Assembly (NCBI RefSeq): GCF_900188355.1
Contig: NZ_FZNX01000002.1
Span: forward strand, 186,001-250,000
Length of the DNA: 64,000 bases
From: Lutibacter flavus
Lineage (GTDB): Bacteria; Bacteroidota; Bacteroidia; Flavobacteriales; Flavobacteriaceae
Direction of reading: 5' to 3'
The notes below the pieces were generated by a model. That model saw only the letters and a list, made by a program, of their open reading frames with translations. It did no database searches and was not told the origin of the DNA. Position numbers and translations under genes: made by a program. Numbering within the stretch: position 1 is the first letter of the stretch; each line of letters begins with the position of its first letter. This document shows, one piece after another, positions 1-9,272 of the stretch.

Positions 1-1
1 A

Positions 2-346
2 GTGTTGCCTTATTTAATTGATAAAAATGAAGGAGACATTATTAATGTGTCATCAACCGCTGGTTTAAATGGAAATGCAAATATTTCTGCATATTCTGCT
101 TCAAAATTTGCAGTTATTGGCATGTCACAATCATTAATGAAAGAAGTTCGTAAAAAAAATATTAGAGTAAATACATTAACGCCAAGTACCATTGCAACTG
201 AAATGGCCTTAGAATTAGGAATAACTGATGGAAATACAGAAAAAGTATTACAACCAGAAGATTTTGCACAATTAATTGTGGCTGGTTTACAATTACCTAG
301 ACGAGCAATGATGGCAAATGCCTCATTATGGTCTACAAATCCATAA
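2..346 (+). CDS. Short-chain dehydrogenase/reductase, C-terminal part (cut by window edge)
   Basis: This is the last ~114 residues of an SDR-family NAD(P)-dependent oxidoreductase; the N-terminal Rossmann glycine motif lies outside the window. The catalytic Tyr and Lys are visible in YSASKFAV, preceded by the active-site serine strand (IINVSSTAG). A downstream segment ([14 protein letters not shown]) matches the usual SDR region after the active site. FabG-like enzymes look like this, but the substrate cannot be told from the fragment. The frame runs to the left edge, so the GTG at base 2 should not be taken as a start. Confidence 0.9.
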   Translation: MLPYLIDKNEGDIINVSSTAGLNGNANISAYSASKFAVIGMSQSLMKEVRKKNIRVNTLTPSTIATEMALELGITDGNTEKVLQPEDFAQLIVAGLQLPRRAMMANASLWSTNP

Positions 347-418
347 TTTACATAAAAGTTTAAGTTATTTTTAGCGCTTTTTTGATCATAAATTCATAAA
401 ATTAAAACAGGTAAATAA

Positions 419-778
419 ATGATAATAAAAGATCTAGTTGGTACCTACAATATTATTGGTAGTAACCAAGATGCAGCTGAGAATACCTATAATGGAACAC
501 TTACTTTATCACTTGATAGTAACAATAGAATAATTGCTAAATGGTTCATAAATAATGAGCAAGAACAAATTGGAACCGGATTTTTTAAAAACAATATTTT
601 AGTAATTAACTTTAGTTATCAATCGGAAGACGAAACTACTTATAAAGGGGTAGTTGTCTATCAATGTATTTCGGATTCTGTTTTAGATGGATTTTGGTCA
701 GAAAAACACGGAGATCCGTTGTTTTTGGGCTCAGAACGCTGTTTTAGAATTAAAGAACAAGAAGAATTATTAAATTAA
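419..778 (+). CDS. Hypothetical 119-aa protein, predicted beta-barrel
   Basis: I do not recognise the family with certainty. The sequence alternates short beta-strand-like stretches and turns (GTYNIIG, YNGTLTLSL, GTGFFKNN, VVVYQCISD, LDGFWSEK). This resembles small calycin/avidin-like barrels in which a 'G-x-W' strand follows a 'GTG' strand, but that is only a fold guess. There is no signal peptide or membrane segment, so it is probably cytoplasmic. It ends 10 bases before the YchJ-like gene on the same strand, so the two may be co-transcribed. Confidence 0.75.
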   Translation: MIIKDLVGTYNIIGSNQDAAENTYNGTLTLSLDSNNRIIAKWFINNEQEQIGTGFFKNNILVINFSYQSEDETTYKGVVVYQCISDSVLDGFWSEKHGDPLFLGSERCFRIKEQEELLN

Positions 779-788
779 ATAATACACG

Positions 789-1178
789 ATGCAATGTCCT
801 TGTAGTATTGAAAAAAAATACAGTGATTGTTGTAAAAAAGCACATCAAAATATAGGTTCAGTTTCTTCTGCTGAAGCATTAATGCGCTCTAGGTACAGCG
901 CATTTGTGTTAGCAAATATTGAATATTTGCAAAAAAGTCACCATAGTAAAACAAGGCCGTTAAAAAAAGAGAAAAGGGATATTGAAAAATGGACAAAATC
1001 TGTAAAATGGTTAAAATTGGAAGTACTAAATACTACAAAAGACACCACTAATGATTCTACAGGAACCGTTGAGTTTAAAGCTTTTTTTATGGAAAATGGG
1101 AATATTAATGTTATTCATGAAAATTCAAAGTTTGTTAAAGAGAATAACCATTGGGTTTATGTAGGTGCGCATGATTAA
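789..1178 (+). CDS. YchJ-family protein with N-terminal SEC-C zinc motif
   Basis: The N-terminus carries a SEC-C-type metal-binding motif (Cys3, Cys5, Cys14, Cys15 in CPCSIEKKYSDCC). It is followed by the conserved YchJ segment AEALMRSRYSAFVLAN and an NTF2-like alpha/beta domain ending in a tryptophan-containing strand (NNHWVYVGA). This is the UPF0225/YchJ family, whose biochemical function is not established; the SEC-C motif suggests zinc binding. At 129 residues it is slightly shorter than the E. coli protein. It lies 10 bases after the preceding hypothetical gene and is convergent with the cupin gene. Confidence 0.88.
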   Translation: MQCPCSIEKKYSDCCKKAHQNIGSVSSAEALMRSRYSAFVLANIEYLQKSHHSKTRPLKKEKRDIEKWTKSVKWLKLEVLNTTKDTTNDSTGTVEFKAFFMENGNINVIHENSKFVKENNHWVYVGAHD

Positions 1179-1200
1179 ACCAAATAGGGTATTCTACATT

Positions 1201-1542
1201 TTAATTTTCTGAAACTTTTATAACACGTTCAACAGTATCTAATTTAGATAGTGTTAATCGAACAATACTATCTGCTTTTGCAACTAAATCGTGAGGAACA
1301 CTAGCTTCAAGTGAAACTAAATCACCTTTTATTAAATTATAAGTAGTACCATTTACCCCAAAATCTATAACGCCTTCAAAAATTTCAACAGTAATTGGAA
1401 AGGATGTTTTATGTTCTTGCATTACCTGATTTTTCTTCATTAAAACTCGAATTTCTTTGGTAGTATCTGTTTCAAATAATACTGAAATTGAAGGTTTTAC
1501 TTGATTAAATATGATATTTTCCGTTAAGGATGATTTTTTCAT
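1201..1542 (-). CDS. Small cupin-domain protein
   Basis: A 113-residue single-domain protein with the cupin pattern. The first motif is EHKTSFPITVEIFEGVIDFGVNG, in which one His and a late Glu replace the full HxH...E set. The second motif is GDLVSLEASVPHDLVAK. Several canonical metal ligands are missing in motif 1, so it may bind metal weakly or act as a binding module rather than an enzyme. It is transcribed towards the YchJ-like gene and is divergent from recA, sharing the 95-bp upstream region with it. Confidence 0.82.
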   Translation of the reverse strand: MKKSSLTENIIFNQVKPSISVLFETDTTKEIRVLMKKNQVMQEHKTSFPITVEIFEGVIDFGVNGTTYNLIKGDLVSLEASVPHDLVAKADSIVRLTLSKLDTVERVIKVSEN

Positions 1543-1637
1543 AAAATTGGTTGATATTATTATAAATAAACAATAAATATACTCAATACTTTTTTATATT
1601 TTAGCAACAAACTATTTTAACTCATTTTATAAAGATT

Positions 1638-2645
1638 ATGGCAGAAGACAAAGAAAAAGCAGCAAAATTAAAAGCATTACAACTTACTTTAGATAAATTA
1701 GATAAAGCTTATGGAAAAGGAACCGTAATGAAAATGGGTGATGTTGCTATTGATGATATAGATGCAATTTCAACAGGTTCATTGGGATTAGATTTAGCTT
1801 TAGGTGTTGGTGGATATCCAAGAGGTAGAGTTATTGAAATTTACGGACCAGAATCATCGGGTAAAACAACTTTAACATTACATGCAATTGCTGAAGCGCA
1901 AAAAGCAGGAGGTATAGCGGCTTTTATTGATGCAGAACACGCTTTTGATCGTTTTTATGCTCAAAACTTAGGTATTGATATTGATAATTTAATTATTTCT
2001 CAACCAGATCACGGTGAACAAGCATTAGAAATTGCCGATAATTTAATTAGTTCTGGCGCAATTGATATTGTAGTTATTGACTCGGTTGCTGCACTTACAC
2101 CAAAAAGTGAAATTGAAGGTGAAATGGGTGATTCTAAAATGGGATTACACGCACGTTTAATGTCGCAAGCACTTAGAAAATTAACCGGTACTATTCATAA
2201 AACAAATTGTACAGTTATTTTTATTAACCAATTACGTGAAAAAATTGGGGTAATGTTTGGTAACCCTGAAACAACAACTGGTGGTAATGCACTTAAATTT
2301 TACGCATCAGTTCGTTTAGATATCAGAAGACGTACACAAATTAAAGACGGGGATAAAGTTATAGGGAATAGTACTAAAGTTAAAGTTGTAAAAAATAAAG
2401 TGGCTCCACCTTTTACAATTGCAGAATTTGATATTATGTACGGAAAAGGAATTTCTAAAACAGGTGAAATTCTTGATTTAGGTGTTGAATTTGGAATTGT
2501 TAAAAAAAGTGGATCTTGGTTTAGCTACGGTGAAACAAAATTAGGTCAGGGTAGAGATGCTGTAAAAGCTTTAATACAAGATAATCCAGATTTAGCCGAA
2601 GAATTAGAACAAAAAATTAAAGAAGTTATTAATAGCCAAGAATAG
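1638..2645 (+). CDS. recA: Recombinase RecA
   Basis: Full-length RecA (335 aa), the ATP-dependent strand-exchange protein of homologous recombination and co-protease in SOS induction. Walker A is GPESSGKT at residues 70-77 and Walker B is around 144-149 (IVVIDS). Further conserved regions are [25 protein letters not shown] split over loop L2, and [10 protein letters not shown]. The acidic C-terminal tail is short ([15 protein letters not shown]). I saw no LexA-type SOS box in the AT-rich upstream region. A strong terminator follows at 2678-2710. Confidence 0.99.
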   Translation: MAEDKEKAAKLKALQLTLDKLDKAYGKGTVMKMGDVAIDDIDAISTGSLGLDLALGVGGYPRGRVIEIYGPESSGKTTLTLHAIAEAQKAGGIAAFIDAEHAFDRFYAQNLGIDIDNLIISQPDHGEQALEIADNLISSGAIDIVVIDSVAALTPKSEIEGEMGDSKMGLHARLMSQALRKLTGTIHKTNCTVIFINQLREKIGVMFGNPETTTGGNALKFYASVRLDIRRRTQIKDGDKVIGNSTKVKVVKNKVAPPFTIAEFDIMYGKGISKTGEILDLGVEFGIVKKSGSWFSYGETKLGQGRDAVKALIQDNPDLAEELEQKIKEVINSQE

Positions 2646-2677
2646 TATTAATTATTAAATAGGCTAAATATCATTAG

Positions 2678-2710
2678 AAGGAGGGGGATTTATATTTCCC
2701 TCCTTTTTTT
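2678..2710 (+). terminator. Rho-independent terminator of recA
   Basis: The 8-bp stem AAGGAGGG/CCCTCCTT (2678-2685 with 2698-2705) encloses a 12-nt loop and runs into a T-tract. It lies 33 bases after the recA stop codon. The remaining gap up to 2855 is AT-rich and shows nothing else I can name. Confidence 0.9.
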
Positions 2711-2855
2711 TATTAAATAATCGATTTATTTATAGCGTTTTAGGTTATAAAAAAAAATATTAAAAGTTTTGCTGTTATTAATATTAGTCTATTTTTGACA
2801 AAGTTTAAATAATTTGAATTATTATTTTATAACTTTAAAAATTTACTAATATCTT

Positions 2856-3302
2856 TTGAAAACTAATACTATAAAAACGCTACTTGGTAGATCAGACATT
2901 GTCGATTTTCCTGAATTGGAATTATTCGGTATCGATATTAAAGTAGATACCGGGGCATATACATCAAGTTTTCATTGTCATCATATTGAAGTGGAAAATA
3001 ATGTTTTAAAATGTCAATTTTTAGATCCAAAACATGAAAAATACCACGATAAATATTTTACTTTTAAAGAGTTTATTCAAAAAAATGTAAAAAGCTCAAA
3101 CGGAATTACAGAAAATAGATTTATCATAGAAACTAAAATTCTTATTTTTAATGAAATTCATACAATAGAATTATCTTTAACAGAAAGAGGATCAATGACA
3201 TACCCTGTTCTTTTAGGAAGAAAATTTTTATCTAAAAAATTTATTATAGACACGGCTAAAAAAAATCTATCTTTTAAAAAACTAAATAAAAAAATCGAAT
3301 AA
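2856..3302 (+). CDS. Retropepsin-like / 'ATP-dependent zinc protease' family protein (RimB-like)
   Basis: A 148-residue protein of the PF05618 family, which has a retropepsin-like aspartic protease fold. The catalytic-type motif DTG is at residues 31-33 (KVDTGAYTS), followed by a conserved FHCH stretch and a late LLGRKFL strand. The start is a TTG; no in-frame ATG occurs before the conserved domain. The stop codon abuts the RimK start with no gap. Members next to rimK (RimB in Pseudomonas) have been linked to ribosomal protein S6 modification. That the protein here processes S6 or RimK is inference from position. Confidence 0.88.
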   Translation: MKTNTIKTLLGRSDIVDFPELELFGIDIKVDTGAYTSSFHCHHIEVENNVLKCQFLDPKHEKYHDKYFTFKEFIQKNVKSSNGITENRFIIETKILIFNEIHTIELSLTERGSMTYPVLLGRKFLSKKFIIDTAKKNLSFKKLNKKIE

Positions 3303-4178
3303 ATGAAAATTGTTGTTTTATCAAGAAACCCAAATTTGTATTCTACAAAAAGGCTTATTGAAGCTGGAAAAAATAGAAATCATGAAATGCTAATTGTAGA
3401 TCATACTAAATGTGATATTATAATTGAAAAGAAAAAACCAGCTATAAGATACAAGCATGAACTTTTAAAAGATGTAGATGCCGTAATACCTAGAATAGGT
3501 GCATCTGTTACATTTTTTGGAACTGCAGTTGTACGTCAGTTTGAAATGATGAAAGTATTTACGGCAGTTGAATCTCAAGCGTTAATGCGTTCAAGAGATA
3601 AATTAAGGAGTCTACAAGTATTGTCTAGAGCTGGATTGGGTTTGCCTAAAACGGTATTTACAAACTATTCAAAAAACGTAGAGGATGTAATTGAAGATGT
3701 AGGAGGGACACCATTAGTAATAAAATTATTAGAAGGTACTCAAGGTTTAGGTGTGGTTTTAGCTGAAACTGACACTGCAGCAACTTCAGTATTAGAAGCT
3801 TTTAATGGATTAAAGGCAAGAGTAATTGCTCAAGAATTTGTAAAAGAAGCTAAAGGTGCTGATATTAGAGTTTTTGTGGTAGATGGTGTGGTTGTTGGAG
3901 CAATGAAAAGACAAGGTAAAGAAGGAGAGTTCCGTTCAAACTTGCATCGTGGAGGTTCTGCGGAAATTATTAAATTATCTATAGACGAAGAAAATGCAGC
4001 ATTAAAAGCAGCTAGAGTTATGGGGTTAGGAGTTGCAGGGGTAGATTTATTACAATCGGCCAGAGGTCCACTTATTTTAGAAGTAAATTCTTCTCCGGGA
4101 CTTGAAGGTATTGAAGCAGCAACAGGTATTGATATTGCAGGTAAAATAATTCATTATATTGAGCGTCATGCCGAATGA
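3303..4178 (+). CDS. rimK: RimK-family ATP-grasp ligase (S6-glutamate ligase type)
   Basis: A 291-residue RimK homologue. E. coli RimK adds glutamate residues to the C-terminus of ribosomal protein S6 and also makes poly-glutamate. The pre-ATP-grasp N-terminus includes [12 protein letters not shown]. The ATP-grasp domain spans about residues 95-285, with nucleotide-binding [13 protein letters not shown], the basic RRG-like stretch [10 protein letters not shown], and the metal-binding [13 protein letters not shown]. The gene starts directly after the protease gene and overlaps the deacylase gene by 11 bases, so all are probably co-translated. The acceptor is not proven by sequence. Confidence 0.95.
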   Translation: MKIVVLSRNPNLYSTKRLIEAGKNRNHEMLIVDHTKCDIIIEKKKPAIRYKHELLKDVDAVIPRIGASVTFFGTAVVRQFEMMKVFTAVESQALMRSRDKLRSLQVLSRAGLGLPKTVFTNYSKNVEDVIEDVGGTPLVIKLLEGTQGLGVVLAETDTAATSVLEAFNGLKARVIAQEFVKEAKGADIRVFVVDGVVVGAMKRQGKEGEFRSNLHRGGSAEIIKLSIDEENAALKAARVMGLGVAGVDLLQSARGPLILEVNSSPGLEGIEAATGIDIAGKIIHYIERHAE

Positions 4179-5127
4179 TTTTAAAATTCTAAACCAAAAA
4201 ATTGGTTTAGGAGAAACAGTAACCATAAATATGGATATTGCGCGATTAACTACGCGTTCAAAAATTGATATTCCTATTATTGTTTCCAGAGGTAAAGTTG
4301 ATGGACCTTGTTTATTATTAATTGGCGGTATTCATGGTGATGAAACAAATGGAATAGAGATTGTACGTCAAATAGTGGCTTCCGGTCTTAATAAACCTGA
4401 AAAAGGAACTATTATTTGTATTCCTTTATTAAATGTTTTTGGTTTTTTAAATCAAACAAGAGAATTTCCTGATGGTAGAGATTTAAACAGAATGTTTCCT
4501 GGTTCTAATACAGGTTCATCAGCTAGTAAATTTGCCTATTATTTAATGACGAAAGTAATTCCAAAAGTAGATTATTGTATAGATTATCACACTGGGGGAG
4601 CACAACGTTTTAATTATTCTCAATTACGTATAAATGGCACCGATGAAGAAACCTTAAATTTGGCAAAGATTTTTGGAGCTCCATTTATTGTGTTTAGTAA
4701 AAGTCAAGAAAAAACCTTTAGAAATTCTATGGTTAAATTAGGCAAAAAGGTACTACTTTTTGAAGGAGGAAAATCATTGAATTTAGATAAGAGTGTTACA
4801 AAAACGGGGATTCAAGGCGCTATAAATGTCATGCATCACTTAGGGTTACAAGATTTTTCTTCAAAAATTTCAAAAGCAACTAAAGAAAATCCGCCAGTTG
4901 TAATTAAAAGCTCAAAATGGATACGAGCTAAACATTCGGGCATGTATAGATCTAGTATAAGTGCTGGTCAAAAAGTTGAAAAAGGGGTAAAACTAGGTAG
5001 TATTTCCGACCCTTATGGAAGTTATGAAAATGCTTTTAAAAACCCGCAGGAAGGGTATATTTTAAACTCAAATCATTCTCCTGTTGTTATTCAGGGAGAC
5101 GCGTTAATTCACATAGGTTTCGAATAG
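4168..5127 (+). CDS. Succinylglutamate desuccinylase/aspartoacylase (AstE/AspA) family zinc deacylase
   Basis: An M14-like zinc hydrolase. The zinc ligands are in [10 protein letters not shown] (His and Glu) and DYHTGG (His); a C-terminal beta-barrel domain follows (residues ~245-320). I prefer the ATG at 4168 over the TTG at 4159: it is in frame, three codons later, and still overlaps the rimK stop by 11 bases. AstE and AspA remove acyl groups from amino acids. Lying inside a rimK operon, a role in trimming added glutamates or a related peptide is attractive but unproven. The ABC ATPase gene begins 5 bases after its stop. Confidence 0.92.
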   Translation: MPNDFKILNQKIGLGETVTINMDIARLTTRSKIDIPIIVSRGKVDGPCLLLIGGIHGDETNGIEIVRQIVASGLNKPEKGTIICIPLLNVFGFLNQTREFPDGRDLNRMFPGSNTGSSASKFAYYLMTKVIPKVDYCIDYHTGGAQRFNYSQLRINGTDEETLNLAKIFGAPFIVFSKSQEKTFRNSMVKLGKKVLLFEGGKSLNLDKSVTKTGIQGAINVMHHLGLQDFSSKISKATKENPPVVIKSSKWIRAKHSGMYRSSISAGQKVEKGVKLGSISDPYGSYENAFKNPQEGYILNSNHSPVVIQGDALIHIGFE

Positions 5128-5132
5128 TATAA

Positions 5133-6083
5133 ATGTTAAAAGTAGATAACATATCATTTGGTTATACAGCTAAAGAAGTTTTAAAAAATCTTAGTTTTAC
5201 TGCAAATAAAGGAGATTACATTGCAGTGGTTGGTGAAAGTGGCTGCGGAAAAAGTACATTATTAGAAATTATTTACGGTTTACTTCATATTGATAAAGGA
5301 GCAGTTTATTGGAATAATGAAAAGCTCCTTGGTCCAAAATTCTATTTAATTCCTGGGGAAGATTTTATGAAATATTTACCTCAGGACTTTGATTTAATGC
5401 CTTATATAACTGTTGAAGAAAATATAGGTAAAAATATTTCTGTATTAGACGATAACAGACCACAACGAATAAAAGAATTACTTGAAGTTGTGGATATGTC
5501 TAATTTTTTAAAAACGAAAGTCAAAAATTTAAGTGGAGGTCAAAAGCAACGTGTAGCAATTGCTAAAGTTTTAGCAAAAGAACCAGAAGTTTTATTATTA
5601 GATGAGCCTTTTAGCCACATTGATAATTTTAGAAAAAATCATTTAAGAAGAAGTCTTTTTAAATACTTAAAATCGAAGAATATTTTGTGTATTGTAGCAA
5701 CACATGATACTACGGATGCTCTTTCTTTTGCGGATGAAATAATTGTTTTAAAAGACGCTAAAATTGAAGCAAAAGGTACACCGGAAGAAATTTATAAGCA
5801 TCCAAAATCAGCGTATGTTGCATCTTTTTTTAATGAAATTAATGAAATTCCATTAAGTTTAATAGATACTGGAGTTTCAACAAATGAAACTATTTTGCTG
5901 TACCCAGATCAAATAAAAATAGTTGAAAAATCGGCTTTAAAAATTGAAGTTAAAGCTACTTATTTTAAAGGCAGTTATTATCTAATTGAAGCAATACTAA
6001 ATGATACAATTATTTATTTTGAAAACTCTGAAAAGTTAGAAATTAATCAACAGGTTTTTATAAAAAAACTAATAAAAATGTAA
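5133..6083 (+). CDS. ABC transporter ATP-binding protein (orphan, PotA/FbpC-like layout)
   Basis: A complete ABC ATPase domain with Walker A GESGCGKST (residues 34-42), signature LSGGQKQ (~133), Walker B VLLLDEPF (~153) and switch His in ATHDTTD. Residues ~235-316 form a C-terminal extension that resembles the regulatory/TOBE-like domain of import ATPases. No permease or binding-protein gene is near, so it is an orphan subunit. Its 5-base spacing from the deacylase suggests it belongs to the rimK operon. Its stop codon is immediately followed, head-on, by the stop codon of the histidine kinase gene. Confidence 0.9.
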   Translation: MLKVDNISFGYTAKEVLKNLSFTANKGDYIAVVGESGCGKSTLLEIIYGLLHIDKGAVYWNNEKLLGPKFYLIPGEDFMKYLPQDFDLMPYITVEENIGKNISVLDDNRPQRIKELLEVVDMSNFLKTKVKNLSGGQKQRVAIAKVLAKEPEVLLLDEPFSHIDNFRKNHLRRSLFKYLKSKNILCIVATHDTTDALSFADEIIVLKDAKIEAKGTPEEIYKHPKSAYVASFFNEINEIPLSLIDTGVSTNETILLYPDQIKIVEKSALKIEVKATYFKGSYYLIEAILNDTIIYFENSEKLEINQQVFIKKLIKM

Positions 6084-7448
6084 TTAATTAACAATTTTAT
6101 TAGTTCCTAGCGGTAATGAAACATAAACACTAGTTCCGCTATTTACATTGCTTTCGATCCAAATATTTCCTTTGTTTAATGTTAAAAATTCTTTGCAAAG
6201 TTTTAAACCTAAACCAGTCCCTTTTTCTTTATTAGTTCCTAAAGTTGACAATGTAGAATCTATTTCAAAGACTTTTAACTGAGAATGTTTATTTATACCA
6301 ATTCCATTATCAATTATTGCAATAGTACAGGTGTTATTTGTTTTATCAACTTTAGCTAAAATGATTTTAATTTCCCCACCATTCGGAGTAAATTTTATAG
6401 CATTTGATATAAGGTTTCTAATAACGGTATCTATCATATCATGATCTGCATAAACAAACAGATCATCTTCAAAATCACAATGTAACTTGAGATTTTTTAA
6501 CTTAATTTGAGATTGAAAAAGACGAATATTAGTAAGTATAATTTTATGAAGGTTTAGGTTGTTAGGTTTAGAAGTAATTAATCCAGCGTTTGCATTGGAC
6601 CATTTCAATAAATTATCTAAAAGGTTAAATGTATTTTTACTGTTTTGGTAAAGAGTTTTGGTTAGTTTTTCTCTTACTTCATCAGTAATATTATTTAACC
6701 AAAGTAGCTCCCCAATCTGTTGAAGACCGCCAAGTGGACCTCTTAAATCATGTGCAATAATTGAAAAGAATTTATCTTTACTTTTTATCAATTCATTTAA
6801 TTTTATATTGTCTTTTTCTTTTAAAATAAAAATTAAAAGTAATGGGAAAATCAAGTTTAGAATTAAGTAAAACATGACAGGTATCACCATAACATAATTC
6901 ATTGAATACATTTCAACTCCCTTTATGCTTAGAGCTCCAAAACTACGTGTTAAAATTAATAATGAAATTATAACGAATATGTATCCTGTTAAGTATTGTA
7001 TTTTAGTTTTTCCTTTTTCTGTTAAAAGTAAATAACTAGAAATCACATACATTATAGCAACATTTAGTGACATAATAGCAATTCTGTTACTCTCGGAATT
7101 GGTAATAAAAAAATAAGATATAATAGATAAAATTAATGGGATTAATAGGAATCGTTTAAAGTGCTTAAAATTAAATTCTCGTTCAATAAAAGAAATACAA
7201 TAAAGTTCGTAATACACAAGAAATAAATAGATAGTGCTATTTATAATAATATTTAAATGGCCTGGTAAACTATCTCTTAATGAGAGTATTATTAAAAAAA
7301 CAATTCCTAATACTCTTGATAATACAAAAATGTTAATAATAGGGTTTTTTAACTTATATACTTTGATATAAGTAGCAAATAAGCAAATAATAAAAATATT
7401 TGCGGCTGCAGAAAAAATGAATAAAGTTTTTACATCAATATTTATCAT
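6084..7448 (-). CDS. Seven-transmembrane sensor histidine kinase
   Basis: The N-terminal ~210 residues contain about seven hydrophobic helices (roughly 7-27, 40-57, 66-88, 100-116, 124-142, 152-168, 185-209), like 7TMR-type sensors. The HisKA domain has phospho-acceptor His233 (FFSIIAHDLRGP). The HATPase domain has the N box (DTVIRNLISNAIKFTP), G1 box (AIIDNGIGI) and G2 box (GTGLGLKLCKEF). No response regulator gene is adjacent, so the partner is elsewhere. It is convergent with the ABC ATPase gene with no spacer, so read-through from either side would produce antisense RNA. Confidence 0.93.
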   Translation of the reverse strand: MINIDVKTLFIFSAAANIFIICLFATYIKVYKLKNPIINIFVLSRVLGIVFLIILSLRDSLPGHLNIIINSTIYLFLVYYELYCISFIEREFNFKHFKRFLLIPLILSIISYFFITNSESNRIAIMSLNVAIMYVISSYLLLTEKGKTKIQYLTGYIFVIISLLILTRSFGALSIKGVEMYSMNYVMVIPVMFYLILNLIFPLLLIFILKEKDNIKLNELIKSKDKFFSIIAHDLRGPLGGLQQIGELLWLNNITDEVREKLTKTLYQNSKNTFNLLDNLLKWSNANAGLITSKPNNLNLHKIILTNIRLFQSQIKLKNLKLHCDFEDDLFVYADHDMIDTVIRNLISNAIKFTPNGGEIKIILAKVDKTNNTCTIAIIDNGIGINKHSQLKVFEIDSTLSTLGTNKEKGTGLGLKLCKEFLTLNKGNIWIESNVNSGTSVYVSLPLGTNKIVN

Positions 7449-7511
7449 TACTTTTTTAGTTTTTGTTTAAGTAATACTATAATAAATGTTTAAAAGATAA
7501 AATATTTATTT

Positions 7512-7943
7512 CTAAACTCCTGTACTTCCAAAACCGCCAGCGCCACGTTTAGTTTCACTTAAAATTTCAACAACTTGCCATTCTGCACGTTCGTGTTTTG
7601 CAATTACTAATTGAGCAATACGTTCTCCATCATTTATCACAAAATCATCATTAGACAAGTTTACCAAAATCACTCCAATTTCACCTCTGTAATCCGCATC
7701 AACAGTTCCGGGTGCATTTAAAACAGTAATTCCTTTTTTAGCAGCTAAACCACTACGAGGGCGTACTTGTGCTTCTGAACCAACTGGTAATGCAATAAAC
7801 AACCCTGTTTTAATAATAGCACGCTCTAAAGGTTTTAAAGTAATCGCTTCGTTAATATTTGCGCGTAAATCCATTCCGGCTGAGGCAATGGTTTCGTAAC
7901 TTGGTAATTCGTGTTTTGATTTGTTGATAATTTGTATGTTCAT
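7512..7943 (-). CDS. dut: dUTP diphosphatase (dUTPase)
   Basis: A trimeric-type dUTPase of normal length (143 aa) that hydrolyses dUTP to dUMP and pyrophosphate, keeping uracil out of DNA and supplying dTMP synthesis. Conserved motifs are visible: AGMDLRA (motif 1), [12 protein letters not shown] (2), [13 protein letters not shown] (3), GERIAQLV (4) and the flexible P-loop-like tail [10 protein letters not shown] (5). It is the last gene of a minus-strand run of five, 34 bases after the SRPBCC-protein gene. Confidence 0.97.
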   Translation of the reverse strand: MNIQIINKSKHELPSYETIASAGMDLRANINEAITLKPLERAIIKTGLFIALPVGSEAQVRPRSGLAAKKGITVLNAPGTVDADYRGEIGVILVNLSNDDFVINDGERIAQLVIAKHERAEWQVVEILSETKRGAGGFGSTGV

Positions 7944-7977
7944 TTTATAAAATGTTTGATATTATTCAATATTAAAA

Positions 7978-8418
7978 CTAGTATTCTTTATTTTCAAGAT
8001 AATTTTTAAGATTCTTTTTTATAAAATAATTCCAACCTTCTCTACAGCTTTCGCTTTTAAATTCGGGAACATTTTTTGGGAAACTTTCAATTACTTTTGA
8101 TGTAACTTTTAAGATAGTACTATGTTCTTTTTTAAATAGTTCGAAGTGCACAAAAGAATCTCCCGGATATGTGTCATATTTCCAGTTGTAAACAATTTTT
8201 ACAAAAGGCTCAACTTCGGTTATTTTCCATAAATGGGTAAAAATTCTGTCTTGGGAGTTTACTTTAAACTCAGTTTTAAATCCAACTTCTGGTTTAAACG
8301 ATTCAATATTAGAAAAAAACCATTGTTTCATTTCATTAATATTGGTGATCGCATTCCAAATTCTATCCGCAGGTAAATTAAATTGCTGCTCTACACTAAT
8401 AATTTCGTTTACTTTCAT
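7978..8418 (-). CDS. SRPBCC/AHSA1-domain protein
   Basis: A 146-residue START-like (SRPBCC) domain of the AHSA1/CalC type, recognised by FNLPADRIWNAITNINEMKQWFF near the N-terminus, a central EVEPFVKIVYNWKY strand and the C-terminal SCREGWNYFIKKNLKNYL helix. Such proteins bind hydrophobic ligands or other proteins; no activity can be predicted. It lies 20 bases downstream of the esterase gene in the same operon. Confidence 0.88.
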   Translation of the reverse strand: MKVNEIISVEQQFNLPADRIWNAITNINEMKQWFFSNIESFKPEVGFKTEFKVNSQDRIFTHLWKITEVEPFVKIVYNWKYDTYPGDSFVHFELFKKEHSTILKVTSKVIESFPKNVPEFKSESCREGWNYFIKKNLKNYLENKEY

Positions 8419-8438
8419 TTATTCAATATTTTAAACAA

Positions 8439-9272
8439 TTATTTTATAGTGTATAACCATTGTATAATATTTAAAAATTCACTACTCCAAAAGGCCTCAT
8501 TATGTTCGCCTTCTGGATTAATTTTAGTTGCTATATTTTTAGATTCAAAGCCAGTTTTAAGCAGTAAATTTTTCATTTTTTGGGTAGCTGCCGTCATATC
8601 TTCACCTTCTTTTCCGCCAACTAAAAGATATAATTTTGAAGTTTTATTATTCCCATTTTTAATAGTGAAATCTTCAACTTGATTAGAAAACCAAAACGAA
8701 GTAGATAACGCTCCTATTTTCCCAAAAGTTTTGGGATATTTTAGTCCGCCATAATATGAAATTAAACCACCAAGTGAACTTCCAATTATTGCAGTATGTT
8801 TAGCTTGTTTTTTGGTTCTATAATTGGCATCAATAAAAGGTTTTAAGGTGTTTTTTAAAAAATCGATATAAATAGCTCCTTTCCCACCTGCGTATTTTTT
8901 ATGAGGCCAAGGGGTGTATTCGTTTATTCGTTCTTCACCACCATTTTCAACAGCCACTACAATAAACCCTTTTTTAGTTATTTTATATAATTCATTTAAA
9001 GTTTCATCAACTTTCCATTCACCAGCATATGATGTTGCATTATCAAAAACATTTTGCGCATCATGCATATAAATTACTGGGTATTTCTTTGAAGAAGTCT
9101 TGTAATTTGGAGGTAAATACACCCAAATTTTATGGTTAATAGAATTTAGATTTGGAATTAAAAATTCCTTTTCAATTATTGAAACATTTGAAGTAGCTGT
9201 TGATTTGTTTTCTTGAGAAAGACCAACAATAATACTTGTAAAGAAGAAAAAAAAAGTTAAAAAGGACTTCAT
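8439..9272 (-). CDS. Secreted alpha/beta-hydrolase of the esterase D family
   Basis: A putative esterase (PF00756-like). An N-terminal signal peptide (MKSFLTFFFFFTSIIVGLSQ) suggests export. A Y-MHDAQNVFD segment typical of this family is followed by the nucleophile elbow GSSLGG with Ser166. The acid is probably the Glu/Asp near LVGGKEGEDM, and the histidine is in PEGEHNEAFW. Relatives include carbohydrate esterases and siderophore esterases, so the substrate is open. Its start overlaps the stop of the upstream small gene by four bases. Confidence 0.9.
   Translation of the reverse strand: MKSFLTFFFFFTSIIVGLSQENKSTATSNVSIIEKEFLIPNLNSINHKIWVYLPPNYKTSSKKYPVIYMHDAQNVFDNATSYAGEWKVDETLNELYKITKKGFIVVAVENGGEERINEYTPWPHKKYAGGKGAIYIDFLKNTLKPFIDANYRTKKQAKHTAIIGSSLGGLISYYGGLKYPKTFGKIGALSTSFWFSNQVEDFTIKNGNNKTSKLYLLVGGKEGEDMTAATQKMKNLLLKTGFESKNIATKINPEGEHNEAFWSSEFLNIIQWLYTIK

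Noticed and set aside
8383..8682. Plus-strand ORF of 99 codons
   Set aside because: It lies antisense to the SRPBCC and esterase genes, which have clear family motifs.
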